Translations under genes and position numbers: made by a program | Part shown: positions 10,191-20,697 of the stretch, piece after piece | Layout: each line of letters starts with the position of its first letter | Numbering within the stretch: position 1 is the first letter of the stretch | Notes under the pieces: model-generated | Databases searched by the model: none | The model's input: the letters and a program-made list of their open reading frames with translations, nothing else | What the model was told of the DNA's origin: nothing | Assembly: GCA_964017145.1 (NCBI GenBank) | Contig: OZ024851.1 | Span: 2,542,001-2,606,000, forward strand | DNA from: Agrocybe praecox | Lineage: Eukaryota; Basidiomycota; Agaricomycetes; Agaricales; Agrocybaceae | Length of the DNA stretch: 64,000 bases | Direction: 5' to 3'

Positions 10191-11196
10191 CACGGGCGTG
10201 ACGTGGCAAGGCGATGGGGGGCGTTTAGGACGACGAAGGCAGTGGAAAGGGAGGAATGGGTACTGTGAGGTAAGTACCCCGTCCACGACGTCTCCTCGCT
10301 CACGGCCGCTGTCCACAGGCTGGCCCCCTCTATTCCGTCTCTCCCAGTTCCATCCCCACCTCCTACCCTACCCTCTCCCAGCCCTCTCCTCCACCCTTCC
10401 CTTCCATCTCCTTTCCTCATCCCTCCCCTTCCTCCTCCCATCTCTCTGCCCTCTCCCCTGCCCTCTCCCCTCTTCTTTACATGTTCCCTTCCCCCCTATT
10501 TTCTCCAATTAAATAATTATATAAGTATATAAAAAATCATGTATATTATGCATTTAAATTAATAAATTAATTTTATTTCGCTTTTTTATGTTTTCTTATG
10601 TAAATCTTATGTTTTGGTGAATGTTATGTTTTTTTGACATAAGTGACCATGCAAACAACAAGTTTCTACTAAGTTTGACAGGATTAAAGTATTGGTTCCA
10701 TGTAACACTGCTTTAACATGCTCAGAATCAATCAGACAAGCTCAGAAATGTTCAGAAATGTTCAGAAATGTTCAGAATTGCTCAGAATTGCTCAGAATTG
10801 CTCAGAAATTTTGTTGTCTGATCAGTTCCGAGCAGAACCTGTGGGGGAGTGTAAAGTACTGGAAAATCGAAGCCTCGCCATGCACGAGCCATTCCATTCA
10901 CAGCTCCCAGCGCTCCTCAAGCGTGTCCATTAAAATATCCAAATCACTAATAACCAATATATTGATAGGTAGGTAGGTAGTCCTGCCAATTCCAATTCAC
11001 ATGTACTCTACGTATACTTAAGTACCGTACGATGCCTCGGGCCGCCTGCCGTCGCAACTCCGGTCACGGCAGTTACTTCCGTCACAGCCACTTAGGGGCG
11101 ATTTGCCGGCCCTCCAGTTTGCCTCGAGTTATATTTCCGACGTGTCAATGTTTGCTCTACGAAACTTGCAGGTACACGCGACACTCTAGCTCAACA

Positions 11197-13826
11197 ATGG
11201 TCCAGACTCGAAATCAGCTACGGACTGCTCAAGGCGCCAATGAATCGGTGCCCGCTTCTCAAAGCTCTCTGGGCACAGCAGAAGATAGCGTCATCCCGTT
11301 GAACTGTATCCTGTTCGACCATTCCCCTCAATCACCCTTCTTAATCGATGTTCCACGCAACTTGTATGAGGATGCGTCGCAGCGCTGTCGACCTCTGTTT
11401 GCGGAGGCGCTACGCCTACGATGTAAAGTTGTTGCTCAGCCTGAGGACATCAAGTTCTGGAAAGTAGGTGGCACACCTTTACCTCAGTGTGTCGATTCTG
11501 AACAATTATAACAGGTGAAAGAACCGCCCTCGGTCATGGAAGCAGCATCAGAAGAATGGGCGGCATCAATAGACGATTTTGAAGAGCGGTTTTCATCGAT
11601 TCCAACTCCTGTACCCTTTTCCGATATGCTTGGCGTGGTCGACCGCAAACACATCCACCTAGTTGTAACAATTCGAGATGGAGAATCAGTAGATGATGTG
11701 GTCCCGGAACTGAAAGAATTCAAGCGTATGATTTACCCATCTTGCTTGAGCATTGCTGACTCCAGTCATTAGGCTATGCCAAGACAGTGCTAACCCCAGG
11801 AATGTCACCTCTGGGCACAGCAGACGATAGCGTCATCGCGTTGACCTGGATCCTGTTCGACAAATCCCATCGCTTAGCTGTCGCAACCGAGGTTCCACGC
11901 AACTTGTATGAACGACCGTCGCGGTACTGTCAGCCTCTGTTCATAGAGGAGCTATGCCTGCTATACGGAGTTGTCGCTCAGCCTGAGGACATTGTGTTCT
12001 GGACAGTAGGTGGCACATTTTTCTCTCAGTGTATCGACTCTGAACCATTGTAATAGGTGAATGAATCACTCTTAGTCCACCAAGCATCAGCAAAAGGATG
12101 GCTAGCATCAATAGACGATTTTGAAGAGCGGTTTTCACCGCTTCCACCTTCTCAAGCATTTTCCGATAAACTTGTCGTGGTTGACCGCAAACACATCCAC
12201 CTAGTTATAACAATTCGAGGTGGACAATTAGTAGATGTGGTCCCGGAACTGAAAGAATTCAAGCGTATGATTAACCTATTTTGCTTGAGCATTGCTGACT
12301 CCAGTCATTAGGTTATGCCAAGACGGTACTAACTCCAGGAATGTCACCTTCACAGGGGGCCAAATCCGCTCGGTATTGTGAAATCCAAGGTGACGAAACG
12401 CAAGCCATATATGATGGCCGCAGGCCTTTGAATGGACTCTTCTATACAACCGCTCCCCCAATACAGATATTTCACCCTATCTTCGGTGACTTTATTCATT
12501 TGCTCAACGATACGAAATTCCAGCCAACTGTGGAAGACCTCAAAGATGTCCAAGACCTCATGTACTTCGCATCGAATCTTGGTGAAGGACTATGCGAGCC
12601 CCTGAAGCGCATTCTGGAGGCCGAAGTTCACGAAGAGGGTGGCGTCATTACACTGCAGATAGGCAATGCTCGCGCCGTCGCGTTCTTAATTCTTGAACTG
12701 AAGCGAGAACTCGGTGAAGGCGGTTGCGATCCTAGTACTCAAGCGGGTCTTAGCATGAAACACTCTTGGATTGACCCTTCGGTGAGTAATCACCATATCC
12801 ATCTTGATCTCATGTCTAATTCACAAGTAGAGAACGGCTATTCGCGAAAAATGTTGCTGCCCAACCTTCTTGATCGCTGGAGGGGGCCCGTGGTTGAGTG
12901 TTCTGGGGGGCGTATTCACGGATAAATTTATCGTCCAACATCTGACTGACATGAAGTGGATGGCGCTCTCATCAACGACGGAGGATCAACGAATTTATGA
13001 TAATGCCAGGGTTCTCATCGCTCTCCGCAAATGCCTCATAAAGCTTCAGAGCTTTTATGCGACCCTCGAAGATGCTCCTCCTTTAATTCCCAATAAACCC
13101 CATCCCCGCTACTTTCCGTACCCAACCACATTCGTCGCTGAAGATGGCAGGCTCACTCGCTTTCGATACTTAGCATCTTTAGAAGAGGATGCCGCATGCG
13201 TTACATATCTTGCGGAGATTCCTAATGAGAATGGTGTCGCTGTAAAGGTGGTCGTCAAATTCGTTGTAAAGTATGGCAAAGAAGTCCACGAGTTTCTTGC
13301 GCGCAAAGGGTATGCTCCTAACCTCCGATACTACGGTCCATTACCGGAGACCCAACTCTCTGGTATTCTACCCGGACCTGCTCAAAGGGCCATACCTGGC
13401 CTTTGCTTGCGGTTGGATCTCATGCATATGGTTGTAATGGACTACATCCACGCTCGACCCGGCACTCCGCCAGATTTTCATGGGCAGCTCCAGACCATTT
13501 TGACCCTGCTACACTCTGAAGGATACGTTTTTGGTGATTTTCGAAAGCCAAATATTCTCTGCGATGCAGATGGTAAAGTCAAGTTGATTGACTTTAACTG
13601 GTGTGGACGGTACAATATGAACATTCGCGATGAGGAACTCCCGAAATCCTTACAGACCCAAATCGAGAAGAACATGAAGCGCATTCAGGTTGGAAATCAT
13701 GGACCGTATGCATATTATCCGTTGTCGATGTCCAAGGTGACAGGTATGTGGGCCCCTGGTATGAAACCTCTCGCACCGATTCGGCCTCAACACGACTGGA
13801 TGATGCTTGATAAGCTCTTTTGGTAG
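11197..13826 (+). CDS. Crinkler-type protein with duplicated N-terminal header and C-terminal kinase-like domain
   Basis: Six exons (11197-11463, 11515-11725, 11800-12005, 12057-12264, 12339-12781, 12831-13826) join in one frame of 776 codons plus stop. Introns are 49-74 bp, and a perfect TACTAAC branch site precedes the acceptor at 12338. Residues about 22-150 and 161-290 are two copies of the Crinkler-like header: a ubiquitin-like part ending FWKV or FWTV, then a linker ending HIHLVVTI or HIHLVITI. The C-terminal part has CCCPTFLIAGGG and FTDKFIVQ, then a divergent kinase fold with GYVFGDFRKPNIL (catalytic Asp 681), LIDFNWCG (Asp 699 in the DFG position) and candidate Lys 588. In this family the header is thought to act in targeting and the tail as a kinase-like effector. 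Many basidiomycetes carry such genes; their role is unsettled. An in-frame ATG at 11032 would add 55 residues; 11197 is preferred because the header homology starts soon after. Confidence 0.85.
11250..12340 (+). repeat. Intragenic tandem duplication of the Crinkler header
   Basis: Two units of about 540-550 bp (11250-11800 and 11801-12340) are aligned over their whole length, introns included. Each has a short intron at FWK or FWT (GTAGGTGGCACA..) and a second intron after EFK(R) (GTATGATT..). Exon phases match, so the duplication adds a complete header without disturbing the frame. Nucleotide identity is still high, including inside the introns, which suggests a recent event. Confidence 0.85.
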
Positions 13827-14595
13827 TGGTATTTTTCTAGTATTTGCAGTAGTCGTATTTCCTATCTGTCATGGGACGTAGCATTATGATTGGATGCACA
13901 GTGATATTGTCTTTTATACGACCTCAACGTGAGTGTCACCCAATTTCTCACCAATTATTCGTTACCAACTCGCTTCGTTGGCTTTCCTGGTTTATGATAT
14001 ACGTCTCACTTTTGACGACGAAGTCAATACAATCTGGTCGTCAGTTCAATTTGTCTAACTGTAGCAATCCATTGCCAATTCTCCTTGTAGTAAAGCCCGT
14101 CGTAGTTGGATCATATTCTCTTTACGCGTTATTTTGCCCTATCAGTTCACATGCGTGTTTAATCGTTCTTCTCTCGGCGCGCGCTTATTACTTAATCACA
14201 GAGCGAATATGACCATTGATCGGATCCTTGTCGCACACATGGACACAAACTACGTTGGCTGGTGCTACAGCCTCACAGCACGAGAACTCGCGTGAACTTG
14301 TACGCGTACGCGTAATCAGAGTCTTCGCCAGGTTCTTCAAGTTAAACTAATGACATCGGCATTGTACGACGTATTCGTACAGAAATACAAGAGAGAAAAA
14401 TCATATGAATAGAGGGTATGAATATTATTTTACATATTAAATTATGAATCATTAATCAACGAGGATAGAGGATAGAGGAATTATAGTGAGGTATAACGTG
14501 TATGTATTGTATTAGATAGCTTGAAGAAAGAAAGGGGAAAGAGATAATATTACAGTACAAACGCTCCCGTCCGTCGTTCGAATCAGAGACGATGG
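13827..14595. other. Intergenic, with an inverted dispersed repeat
   Basis: No gene is seen. Positions about 14243-14330 (CACAGCCTCACAG.., then CGCGTGAACTTGTACGCGTA) match the reverse complement of 41036-41110 over about 80 bp. One copy lies beside the HMG gene and the other between an orphan ORF and the F-box pair. The rest is AT-rich 3'-flank sequence. Confidence 0.55.
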
Positions 14596-16222
14596 TCAGT
14601 CCAAAATGTCGAAATTCAACGGAACGCTAAAGTCGAAGTTGAGCCATTGTTCGAGGATCTCTCGTGCTTGAACCTGAGCCTGAGCTTGTTCCTGCTCCTG
14701 TTCTTGTTCGGCTGAACTTTCCTCACTGGGTATAAGGGTGGTATGCATAGTAGTATCCTCCGTCTGTGTCTGCGCCTCGTCTGTGACTGGGACTTCAAGT
14801 TCGTCTAGGGAGCAGGACAATGTGAGTTCACCGCTGAAAGCATGCTGGCTTCCGAGCACTGTAGAGTCCAAGTCGCCAGCAGGATGCTCGCTTCCGAGCG
14901 TGTCAGAGTAGTAGTCGTCATAATCGAGGTCCGCTGTCAGATCTGCAGTGTCTGCGTCGTTGCCTGGGGTGTAATTGTAATTGTAGTAATTATAGTTCAA
15001 GGAGGATGCTTTAAGTTCTGGGTCGTATGACGTTCGCGTGGCGGATGGTTGGGTGGGATCGTACGTTGGAAGATTTGTGCGGAGAGGTTGTACTAGAGCC
15101 TGCGATGAGTATCCTTGCCACTCTGGAGTGGTACTTGATTCGACAGGATGATGGTGCGCATGGGCATGACTGTAGTCCTCTGGAAGGTCCAGTGCGGCGT
15201 TGAAGTTGTAGTTCGATGCCCGGCCTGGGTAGTATGATGCAGATGGGTGGGGAGAGTCGTACATTGGATTTGGATAGGCGTAGGCGGGGAGGGTGTGTAT
15301 AGTCTGGGATGATGACCCTTGTATAAACGTAGGTGGTGTAGGAGGGAGCTGAGGGGTAGTAATACGTGCAGCGTATCCATATCCATAGTGGTATGGCGGC
15401 TCATCCACAACGTTCTCGGGAATCTGCCAATGTGTCAGTGTTATGAGTCGGTACTTGTGAGCAATTTATTGAACGCACCTGAATGTCCGAGTCAGCAAAA
15501 TTGGGGAGTCGCACATTTGTATAGTACATCCCACCACTGGCGTGCGCCGCTGGACCTAAGGAAAAATAAGGCATCCAATGGTTTTGATACGACATCATCT
15601 GCAGATTGTGGGGTGGGTGCTGGTGATATCTGTGAAATGGAATACCATTGTCGTTCGTTGTCGTCGCATGGGATGTAGATGCTAGTGTGGGCTGCTCTGA
15701 GGGAAAGAACAGTGGCTGTGCTTCTTCTTCTTCTTCCTTAAAATCGGCGTCTGCAACGACATCATCATCCTCAACTTCCGATTTGAGCGATGAATTTGGA
15801 TCCGAATTGATAAAATCATACACCACATTCGAACTCGGACTAGCTTCTTGAACTACCCCATTAGCCTTCATGATTGTGCGTCCGTTTCTTCCCATCTTCG
15901 ATCCCTGCCCCAGCCCATTCTTCCTCTGCGGGACGTACTTATAATTCGGATACATCCTCCCATGCTCCTCCTTCGCCTGTCGTGCGAGCTCTCTAAAATG
16001 GCGACGCGTAGAGTCGTCTGCGTCCCTCCACATCTTGGATATTGAGCCGGATAGATCTGTTTGACTTTGCTTCTGCTTGCCTTGACCTTTGTCTGTGCCA
16101 CCTGTGTCTTCGTCTTCGACTACCGCTGCAAGCTCCTTGAGCATATGGTTACGGAAGAGGATCCAGCTGTTTGCTGGACGGGGGATCCTTCCTTTTCTGC
16201 GACTTCATCTGCTTGGTGGCAT
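14596..16222 (-). CDS. HMG-box transcription factor, with an in-frame TGA near the start
   Basis: Two exons (16222-15479 and 15423-14596) are separated by a 55-bp intron (GTGCGT..GGCAG). The first codes for an HMG box: RIPRPANSWILFRNHM, then LSGSISKMWRDAD, RRHFRELARQAKEEH and MYPNYKYVPQRK. An insertion of roughly 20 residues lies between helix 1 and helix 2. The box is of the SOX/MATA type found in fungal regulators, so DNA binding in the nucleus is expected. The C-terminal half is Tyr/Asn/Ser-rich and acidic, like an activation domain. A TATA-like element lies about 80 bp upstream of the ATG at 16222, but codon 6 (16207-16205) is TGA. The options are a nonsense allele, a sequencing error, or a different first exon spliced to the AGs just after the TGA. 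Everything downstream is intact, which argues against old decay. Confidence 0.7.
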
Positions 16223-16302
16223 GCTGAGACTACGAAACGGGTGAAATGTGTACTGAGAGAGGTGACGAAGGATGATAAGACAAGAGAAGATGAGATATTC
16301 GG

Positions 16303-16313
16303 TTTTTTATATG
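16303..16313 (-). promoter_or_regulatory. TATA-like element upstream of the HMG-box gene
   Basis: The minus strand reads CATATAAAAAA about 80 bp before the putative ATG, followed by a pyrimidine-rich leader. Position and sequence fit a TATA box. It supports the ATG at 16222 as the original start. Confidence 0.4.
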
Positions 16314-17100
16314 TTGAGCGCATTGACATACATAGACGCTCGGTGCACGTGCGCGTTGTGTGGCATGTACACCACGCACAATGCTAGACTGGTGGCTTCG
16401 GGCTCTTTGCCACCGTGGTCACACACGGTACTACTAACTGGTAAACCAAAATATCATAATCTTGATGTGAAATATCAATAGACAAGGAACGGATACAAAG
16501 AGGCCAGGCCTGGTTGTATGTCCTTATTCCAATTCCATTTATGATCTCCTTTACTTATACGTTTTTTGAAAAATAACTGTGGTGTGTAAGTTCTGGTGTT
16601 TTTTTTTGTTTTCTCACGCGAGGAATAAGTAAATACCTCTTTATAGTACTATCAAGTTAGATCGATTAACCCTCGGCATACGCGCACGCATATCTCTTTA
16701 TCAGAACGCGTCCGCGTCAGTGGCGACCTATAAGTATTCTCCCGGTTTGGGATCGTGGGATTCTATATTGATTGTCAAAATTGTCAATGCCGCACGATGC
16801 CGATGCCGCCTGGCATCACTCGGAGTCTGAACATCGCGATGGGAAAATAATCCATTGGAATCTGCCACGTCGAACGTTTTTTCTCTTACTTTGCCCCGTT
16901 CTAAACTGTACCCCATTTTCGATCGACTTTTACTTTATTTCCACTCCAAGACGAACTTTCAAGTTCGAGGATGATGGATCACGAAGTGTTTCTTGACCTT
17001 GGAAGTTGGCTAGGTTTACGCAGGAATCAGAGGACGTTCCGGAGGCCTGAGGTATCGTGTATGTGACGTTAAATGGAATTGGCATTGGCAAGACTCCCTA
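16314..17100. other. Intergenic spacer
   Basis: This is the promoter side of the HMG gene and the distal 3' flank of the coiled-coil gene. No conserved ORF, RNA gene or element end was recognised. Confidence 0.4.
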
Positions 17101-17104
17101 CCCA

Positions 17105-17330
17105 TGTGTCTATCTATTGGATATTGGAAATTGAATAAGTATTAGATATTTTAATCAGAACGCCGGGAGGTGGGATTGGCTCTGGCGGAAAATTCGTTGT
17201 GTTTCCTTCAAGTAAAAGTTGGTGAGCATGGCCAGGCTTCAATTTTTTCGCTGGACAGAATCGTTGCGGCGCGTTGAGTTGGGTTGGGTTAATTAGGATT
17301 GCCTTAGTATTGATATATCCGGTATATTGA
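17105..17330 (-). repeat. GCC(T)GGCCATGC-type repeat copy in the 3' flank of the coiled-coil gene
   Basis: On the minus strand this holds TCTGTCCAGCGAAAAAATTGAAGCCTGGCCATGC and, further on, ATTAAAATATC and CCAATAGATAGACA. It matches 8690-8835 and the split copy around the hAT-like element. It represents an uninterrupted version of the site into which that element inserted. Confidence 0.65.
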
Positions 17331-17602
17331 TATGGTTAAGTGTAATTTGTCTAGAAGTGACGAGGACAAAGAGGATGGGCTGTGATTTAAATCCGATGAG
17401 TGCATAAAGGAATGGGATAGGATCTGAAGCTGCTTCAAGGAACGTGGGTAGTAGGAACGTGGGTAGTTAATAGTAATTAGTGGAGAGAAAAGTTACGAGT
17501 ATAATATGCTAGAGGGAATCCAATTAGGAAATACGAGAGAAGGAATGAAGGAAGGAAAGAAAGAAAGGGAGAAGACAGAAAAGAGGAAAACATGGACACA
17601 CA

Positions 17603-19519
17603 CTAATTACCGGGCCGAGGCGCCACCTGCACCGCCTTGACTTTATCATCCAAATAACAAAACACGACCGCCATCGCTTGTTCGATTTCCTCAATCACCG
17701 CGTCTGCCCTCTCGCTATCCTGGAAATCCCCTAAATCTCGCCTGCGCTCCTCCAGCCACCTCTTCAACACCGGGACGACCTTGTCCGAGTGCCATGCGCT
17801 CCGGTCGGCCTTCCACTGCCTGAGCGTGTCGGGATGATAGCCAAGGGCAAGGAGGCGCTCGGGGTGGGTGAAGAACTGGTCGATCTCTGCACGGGTTATC
17901 TGCGAGGAGGAGATTACGTCCCGCTGGTATTTGAGTACGGGCCAAGGCACACAGGCGAAGGAGAGGGTGAATGAGGAATGCTGGGTTGCAAGTTTGAAGT
18001 TGGAGAGGAGGGAAGCTCGTTGTGCGAAGAATTGGATGAGCGTCGTTGGGTCTTCTTCTTGTGCGGGAGGGGCGACTGCGTCCATTGAAGCGTCTGAGCG
18101 GATGGAGTGCATAGATGCGTCGCTCATTGGGCGCTCTTGCTGTGCGAAGAACTGTCTCTTCTCATTCATCAGCGTCTCCTTGTCAGCAGCCAACTGCTGT
18201 GCGAGCCTCTCGAGCTGCTCCCTCTTCATTTTCCCCTCCTCCTGCTCTCTTCTCACCTCCTCCAAAGCCTGCGCCCTAAAGCGCATCATCTCTTCCGTCG
18301 CCCGCTCAGTCTCTTCTTTCCTTCTCACGCGCTCCGCCTCCTGCATCCTGCCAAGCTCAGCCTCGATCACTTCATTCGCCCTTCTCTCCATCTTCTCTGC
18401 ACCCACTCGTGCCCGCTCCAACTCTGCCCTCAACCGCGCCACCTCTTCATTCTGCGCTGTTGCATTAGCGTCAGCGATACCCATCACGATTGCCCTGCGC
18501 ATCGCTTCGAGCTCCTCTGCCGCGTTCTGTTTCTCCACCGCGTAAGATTGCTTGACGGCATCGAACTGCGCGATGTACCGCGCGTTGTCTGCTTCGTGCG
18601 CTGCTTGCAGCTGGGCGAACCGGGTGAGCAGGAGACCTTCGGTTTCTTTTAGCTTGCGTGCGCAGTCGGCTTCGAAGGCAAGTTTTTGGGATTCGAGTTC
18701 GGCCATCCATGCCTGACGCGCTGCTGCTTCCTCCCCTTCATTACGACTCTTCCCTTCCTCGCGAACCATTTCATCCTCATCCTCGTCCAAGATCATCTCC
18801 TCCAAGACCATATCCTCCCATTCCCTCTCCCTCGCATACCCAGACGACGACGGTGTACGCACAGGCGTAGGGAGGCACGCACCACCCCCACCGAACGCGA
18901 ACGCACGAGACTCGGCGAACTCCAACACCTCCCGCTCCCTCTGCATAATCTCATATGCCGCTCGATCGCGTTTGTCCCTTGCCTGCTGTTCCCGCTCCTG
19001 CTCACGTTCCTGCTCCTGCTCATGGAGACCACGTTTCGCCTCGGCTTGACGTTCGCGTGTGCGTGTGCGTTCTTCGTTTTTGGAACCGAGCCGGGCTTTT
19101 TTGGATTGAACGCGGGCGTGGGCACGGGCGCGCGATGGCGTCTTTTTCGTGGAGCATGATATGGATCGACTGGGAGCGAGGTTGTAGTAGTCGTCGTCGT
19201 AGTGCGTTTGGGCGGGAGTGCTGGGAGTGGCTGAAGCACTGTTCGCAGGCGGAGTGATAGGTGGTCGTGGTTGTTGGACACCCTGCGAGCTAGCCACACG
19301 CGCCCCGTGGATGTTCACCCGGAGTGTCTTGCTGGGCCGACGGTCATGTGGAGGTGAAAGTGAGGGTGTCGCTTGATGGGCGGCGGCATGCACGTTGGGG
19401 TGGGGGTGGGATCGGGGACGCTTCTTGCTTGGGGTGGTTGGTGTGCATGTGGTGGTGTTGGGGGTGGTGGTGGTGGGCTTGGATTTTTGGGCTTTGGTGG
19501 GTGTTGTGTAGTTTATCAT
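17603..19519 (-). CDS. Basidiomycete coiled-coil protein, 638 residues, function unknown
   Basis: A single uninterrupted exon from an ATG at 19519 to a stop at 17603. Residues 1-130 are basic, Pro/Thr/Ser-rich and probably disordered. Residues about 140-480 are rich in Glu/Arg/Gln/Ala with heptad character (QEQEREQEREQQ; RLRAELERAR), a long coiled coil. The last 130 residues form a compact hydrophobic domain with VPWPVLKYQRDV, ALGYHPDTLRQW, WHSDKVVPVLKRW and VVFCYLDDKV. A domain of that shape, an IPWPV start and a WHPDKF-like core after a coiled coil, recurs in agaricomycete proteins but has no function I can name. A broken paralog lies at 7108-8374. It could be a structural or scaffold protein, but that is a guess from the coiled coil. 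Confidence 0.75.
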   Translation of the reverse strand: MINYTTPTKAQKSKPTTTTPNTTTCTPTTPSKKRPRSHPHPNVHAAAHQATPSLSPPHDRRPSKTLRVNIHGARVASSQGVQQPRPPITPPANSASATPSTPAQTHYDDDYYNLAPSRSISCSTKKTPSRARAHARVQSKKARLGSKNEERTRTRERQAEAKRGLHEQEQEREQEREQQARDKRDRAAYEIMQREREVLEFAESRAFAFGGGGACLPTPVRTPSSSGYAREREWEDMVLEEMILDEDEDEMVREEGKSRNEGEEAAARQAWMAELESQKLAFEADCARKLKETEGLLLTRFAQLQAAHEADNARYIAQFDAVKQSYAVEKQNAAEELEAMRRAIVMGIADANATAQNEEVARLRAELERARVGAEKMERRANEVIEAELGRMQEAERVRRKEETERATEEMMRFRAQALEEVRREQEEGKMKREQLERLAQQLAADKETLMNEKRQFFAQQERPMSDASMHSIRSDASMDAVAPPAQEEDPTTLIQFFAQRASLLSNFKLATQHSSFTLSFACVPWPVLKYQRDVISSSQITRAEIDQFFTHPERLLALGYHPDTLRQWKADRSAWHSDKVVPVLKRWLEERRRDLGDFQDSERADAVIEEIEQAMAVVFCYLDDKVKAVQVAPRPGN

Positions 19520-20403
19520 CTTGTTAGCAAGCGAGTGTGTATGTGAAAGAGAGGTGTGTGTAGATAGAGAGAACGAGAGTGTGAGTGTTATGTACTAGGT
19601 ATGTGTTGACTTGAGGTTGTCGGTGCCGGTGCCGGTGTCTTGCTGTTAAGTTGCTGTTGGACGCGGAGAAGGGACAAAAGAGATAGATACTTACTCAATG
19701 TAATGTAATCGTGCTTTTATTTATACAAACGTACATTTAAAGACCCTGAGCACTGTAACGTATCGGGTGTAATTGTCATTGTCTTTCATTGATAGAATAG
19801 GGTACTATGGTATTAGGGTGAGTGGCCATTCTCGAGTTGGGAGGAGGGGTTGTTCGATGCCATTATCATTATCAATCGCAAGGTACAATGAAAGAAAGAG
19901 AAAGTATGTGGTTTTTGTACCCGATGGAGCTTTGGAAGGCCGGCAAATCATATGCGCGATTCGGGATATGTAAGTACTCGGAATTCGAACATGGCGAATT
20001 ACGAAATAGGAGGTAAGTACTGTACCCTGAATTATTTGAGGTCGAACGTTGAAACGTTGACGTCGAGATCTGAGCTCGATCTATGTAGTGCCACTCGATA
20101 ACGTATGGAGTGTCCATAGGGAAGTATAAAAGTTCCTTCACCCCCTCCCCCCCCAGCTCCTCCTCCTCGCTTCCCCTCCGACCTGGCCATGCGCCAACGC
20201 ATTCCGGCCGATGAGGGAAAGTGCCAGTGCCAGTTTCCCGTGTCAATGTCGATTCGAGTCATTTCTCTTTAACATGTCAAATATGTGCATCTGGGCTATA
20301 CATAGTAAATAGTAGTGTAGCCTGGTTAACAACGAAAACGATAACGAACGTCGCGATCGGCTTCATTCATCCACTCATCCATTCATATCAATCAGAATTC
20401 TTC
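19520..20403. other. Intergenic, upstream of the coiled-coil gene
   Basis: This contains the probable promoter of the coiled-coil gene, read to the left, with GTGTGT-rich sequence just upstream of 19519. There is an isolated TATAAAA on the plus strand near 20126 with no gene following it in that direction. A C-run and pyrimidine tract lie at 20130-20175. Confidence 0.4.
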
Positions 20404-20697
20404 CTACTTCAAAGCTTCAAAGTTCAAACAATGCGCTCCTGTGATCAATTGATCTAATTCCGAGTCCGACTCGATGCTAGCCGAGCGCCATTGAGGACGG
20501 GCTTCGATTTCTGGCTCTAAGAAATTATATGTGCAGTGCGTTCCAATGACGACACTTGATCTCGAAATAGGAACTTTCACGGCAGTATCAACGAGGAACT
20601 TGAGGTCCTTATTAGTGAACAAGCTTATGAGCTGCTCTACCCCGAGGAATTCTGAGTTTCTTGGCCTTTTCTGGAGAGCGAACAAGACTCTGCTCAT
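20404..20697 (-). CDS. Unidentified ORF, 97 residues, possibly a gene fragment
   Basis: The ORF starts with an ATG at 20697. It has protein-like composition (VDTAVKVPISRSSVVIGTHC; LEPEIEARPQWRS) and an acidic stretch near the end, but matches no family I recognise. No continuing exon was found on either side and no promoter or terminator marks it. It may be the last remnant of a longer gene lost by rearrangement, like the truncated dehydrogenase next to it, or a chance ORF. Confidence 0.25.
   Translation of the reverse strand: MSRVLFALQKRPRNSEFLGVEQLISLFTNKDLKFLVDTAVKVPISRSSVVIGTHCTYNFLEPEIEARPQWRSASIESDSELDQLITGAHCLNFEALK

Larger units (their letters stand above)
9067..10861. mobile_element. 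Non-autonomous hAT-like transposon, about 1.8 kb
   Basis: The 8-bp sequence GAAAATCG occurs directly on both sides (9059-9066 and 10862-10869), while related empty sites (8728-8756; inverted near 17240) carry it once. Just inside, the ends form inverted repeats: the core CTTTACACTCCCCCACAGG continues through TTCTGCTCGGAACTGATC without mismatch on both sides. Dense subterminal motifs of the GCTCAGAA or CTCGGAAA type follow (9105-9290 and 10725-10810). An 8-bp duplication plus such ends points to the hAT superfamily or the related fungal 8-bp-duplication groups; that assignment is inferred. No transposase is encoded. The interior carries a tRNA-like segment, a CGA-rich satellite and a pyrimidine tract. 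Confidence 0.8.

Noticed and set aside
9613..10209. Val/Arg-rich and Asp/Asn-rich ORFs of 80-200 codons
   Set aside because: They are products of the CGA trinucleotide array in several frames at once and show no domain.
20126..20133. TATAAAA on the plus strand as a promoter
   Set aside because: No plus-strand gene follows it; the neighbouring genes are on the minus strand.
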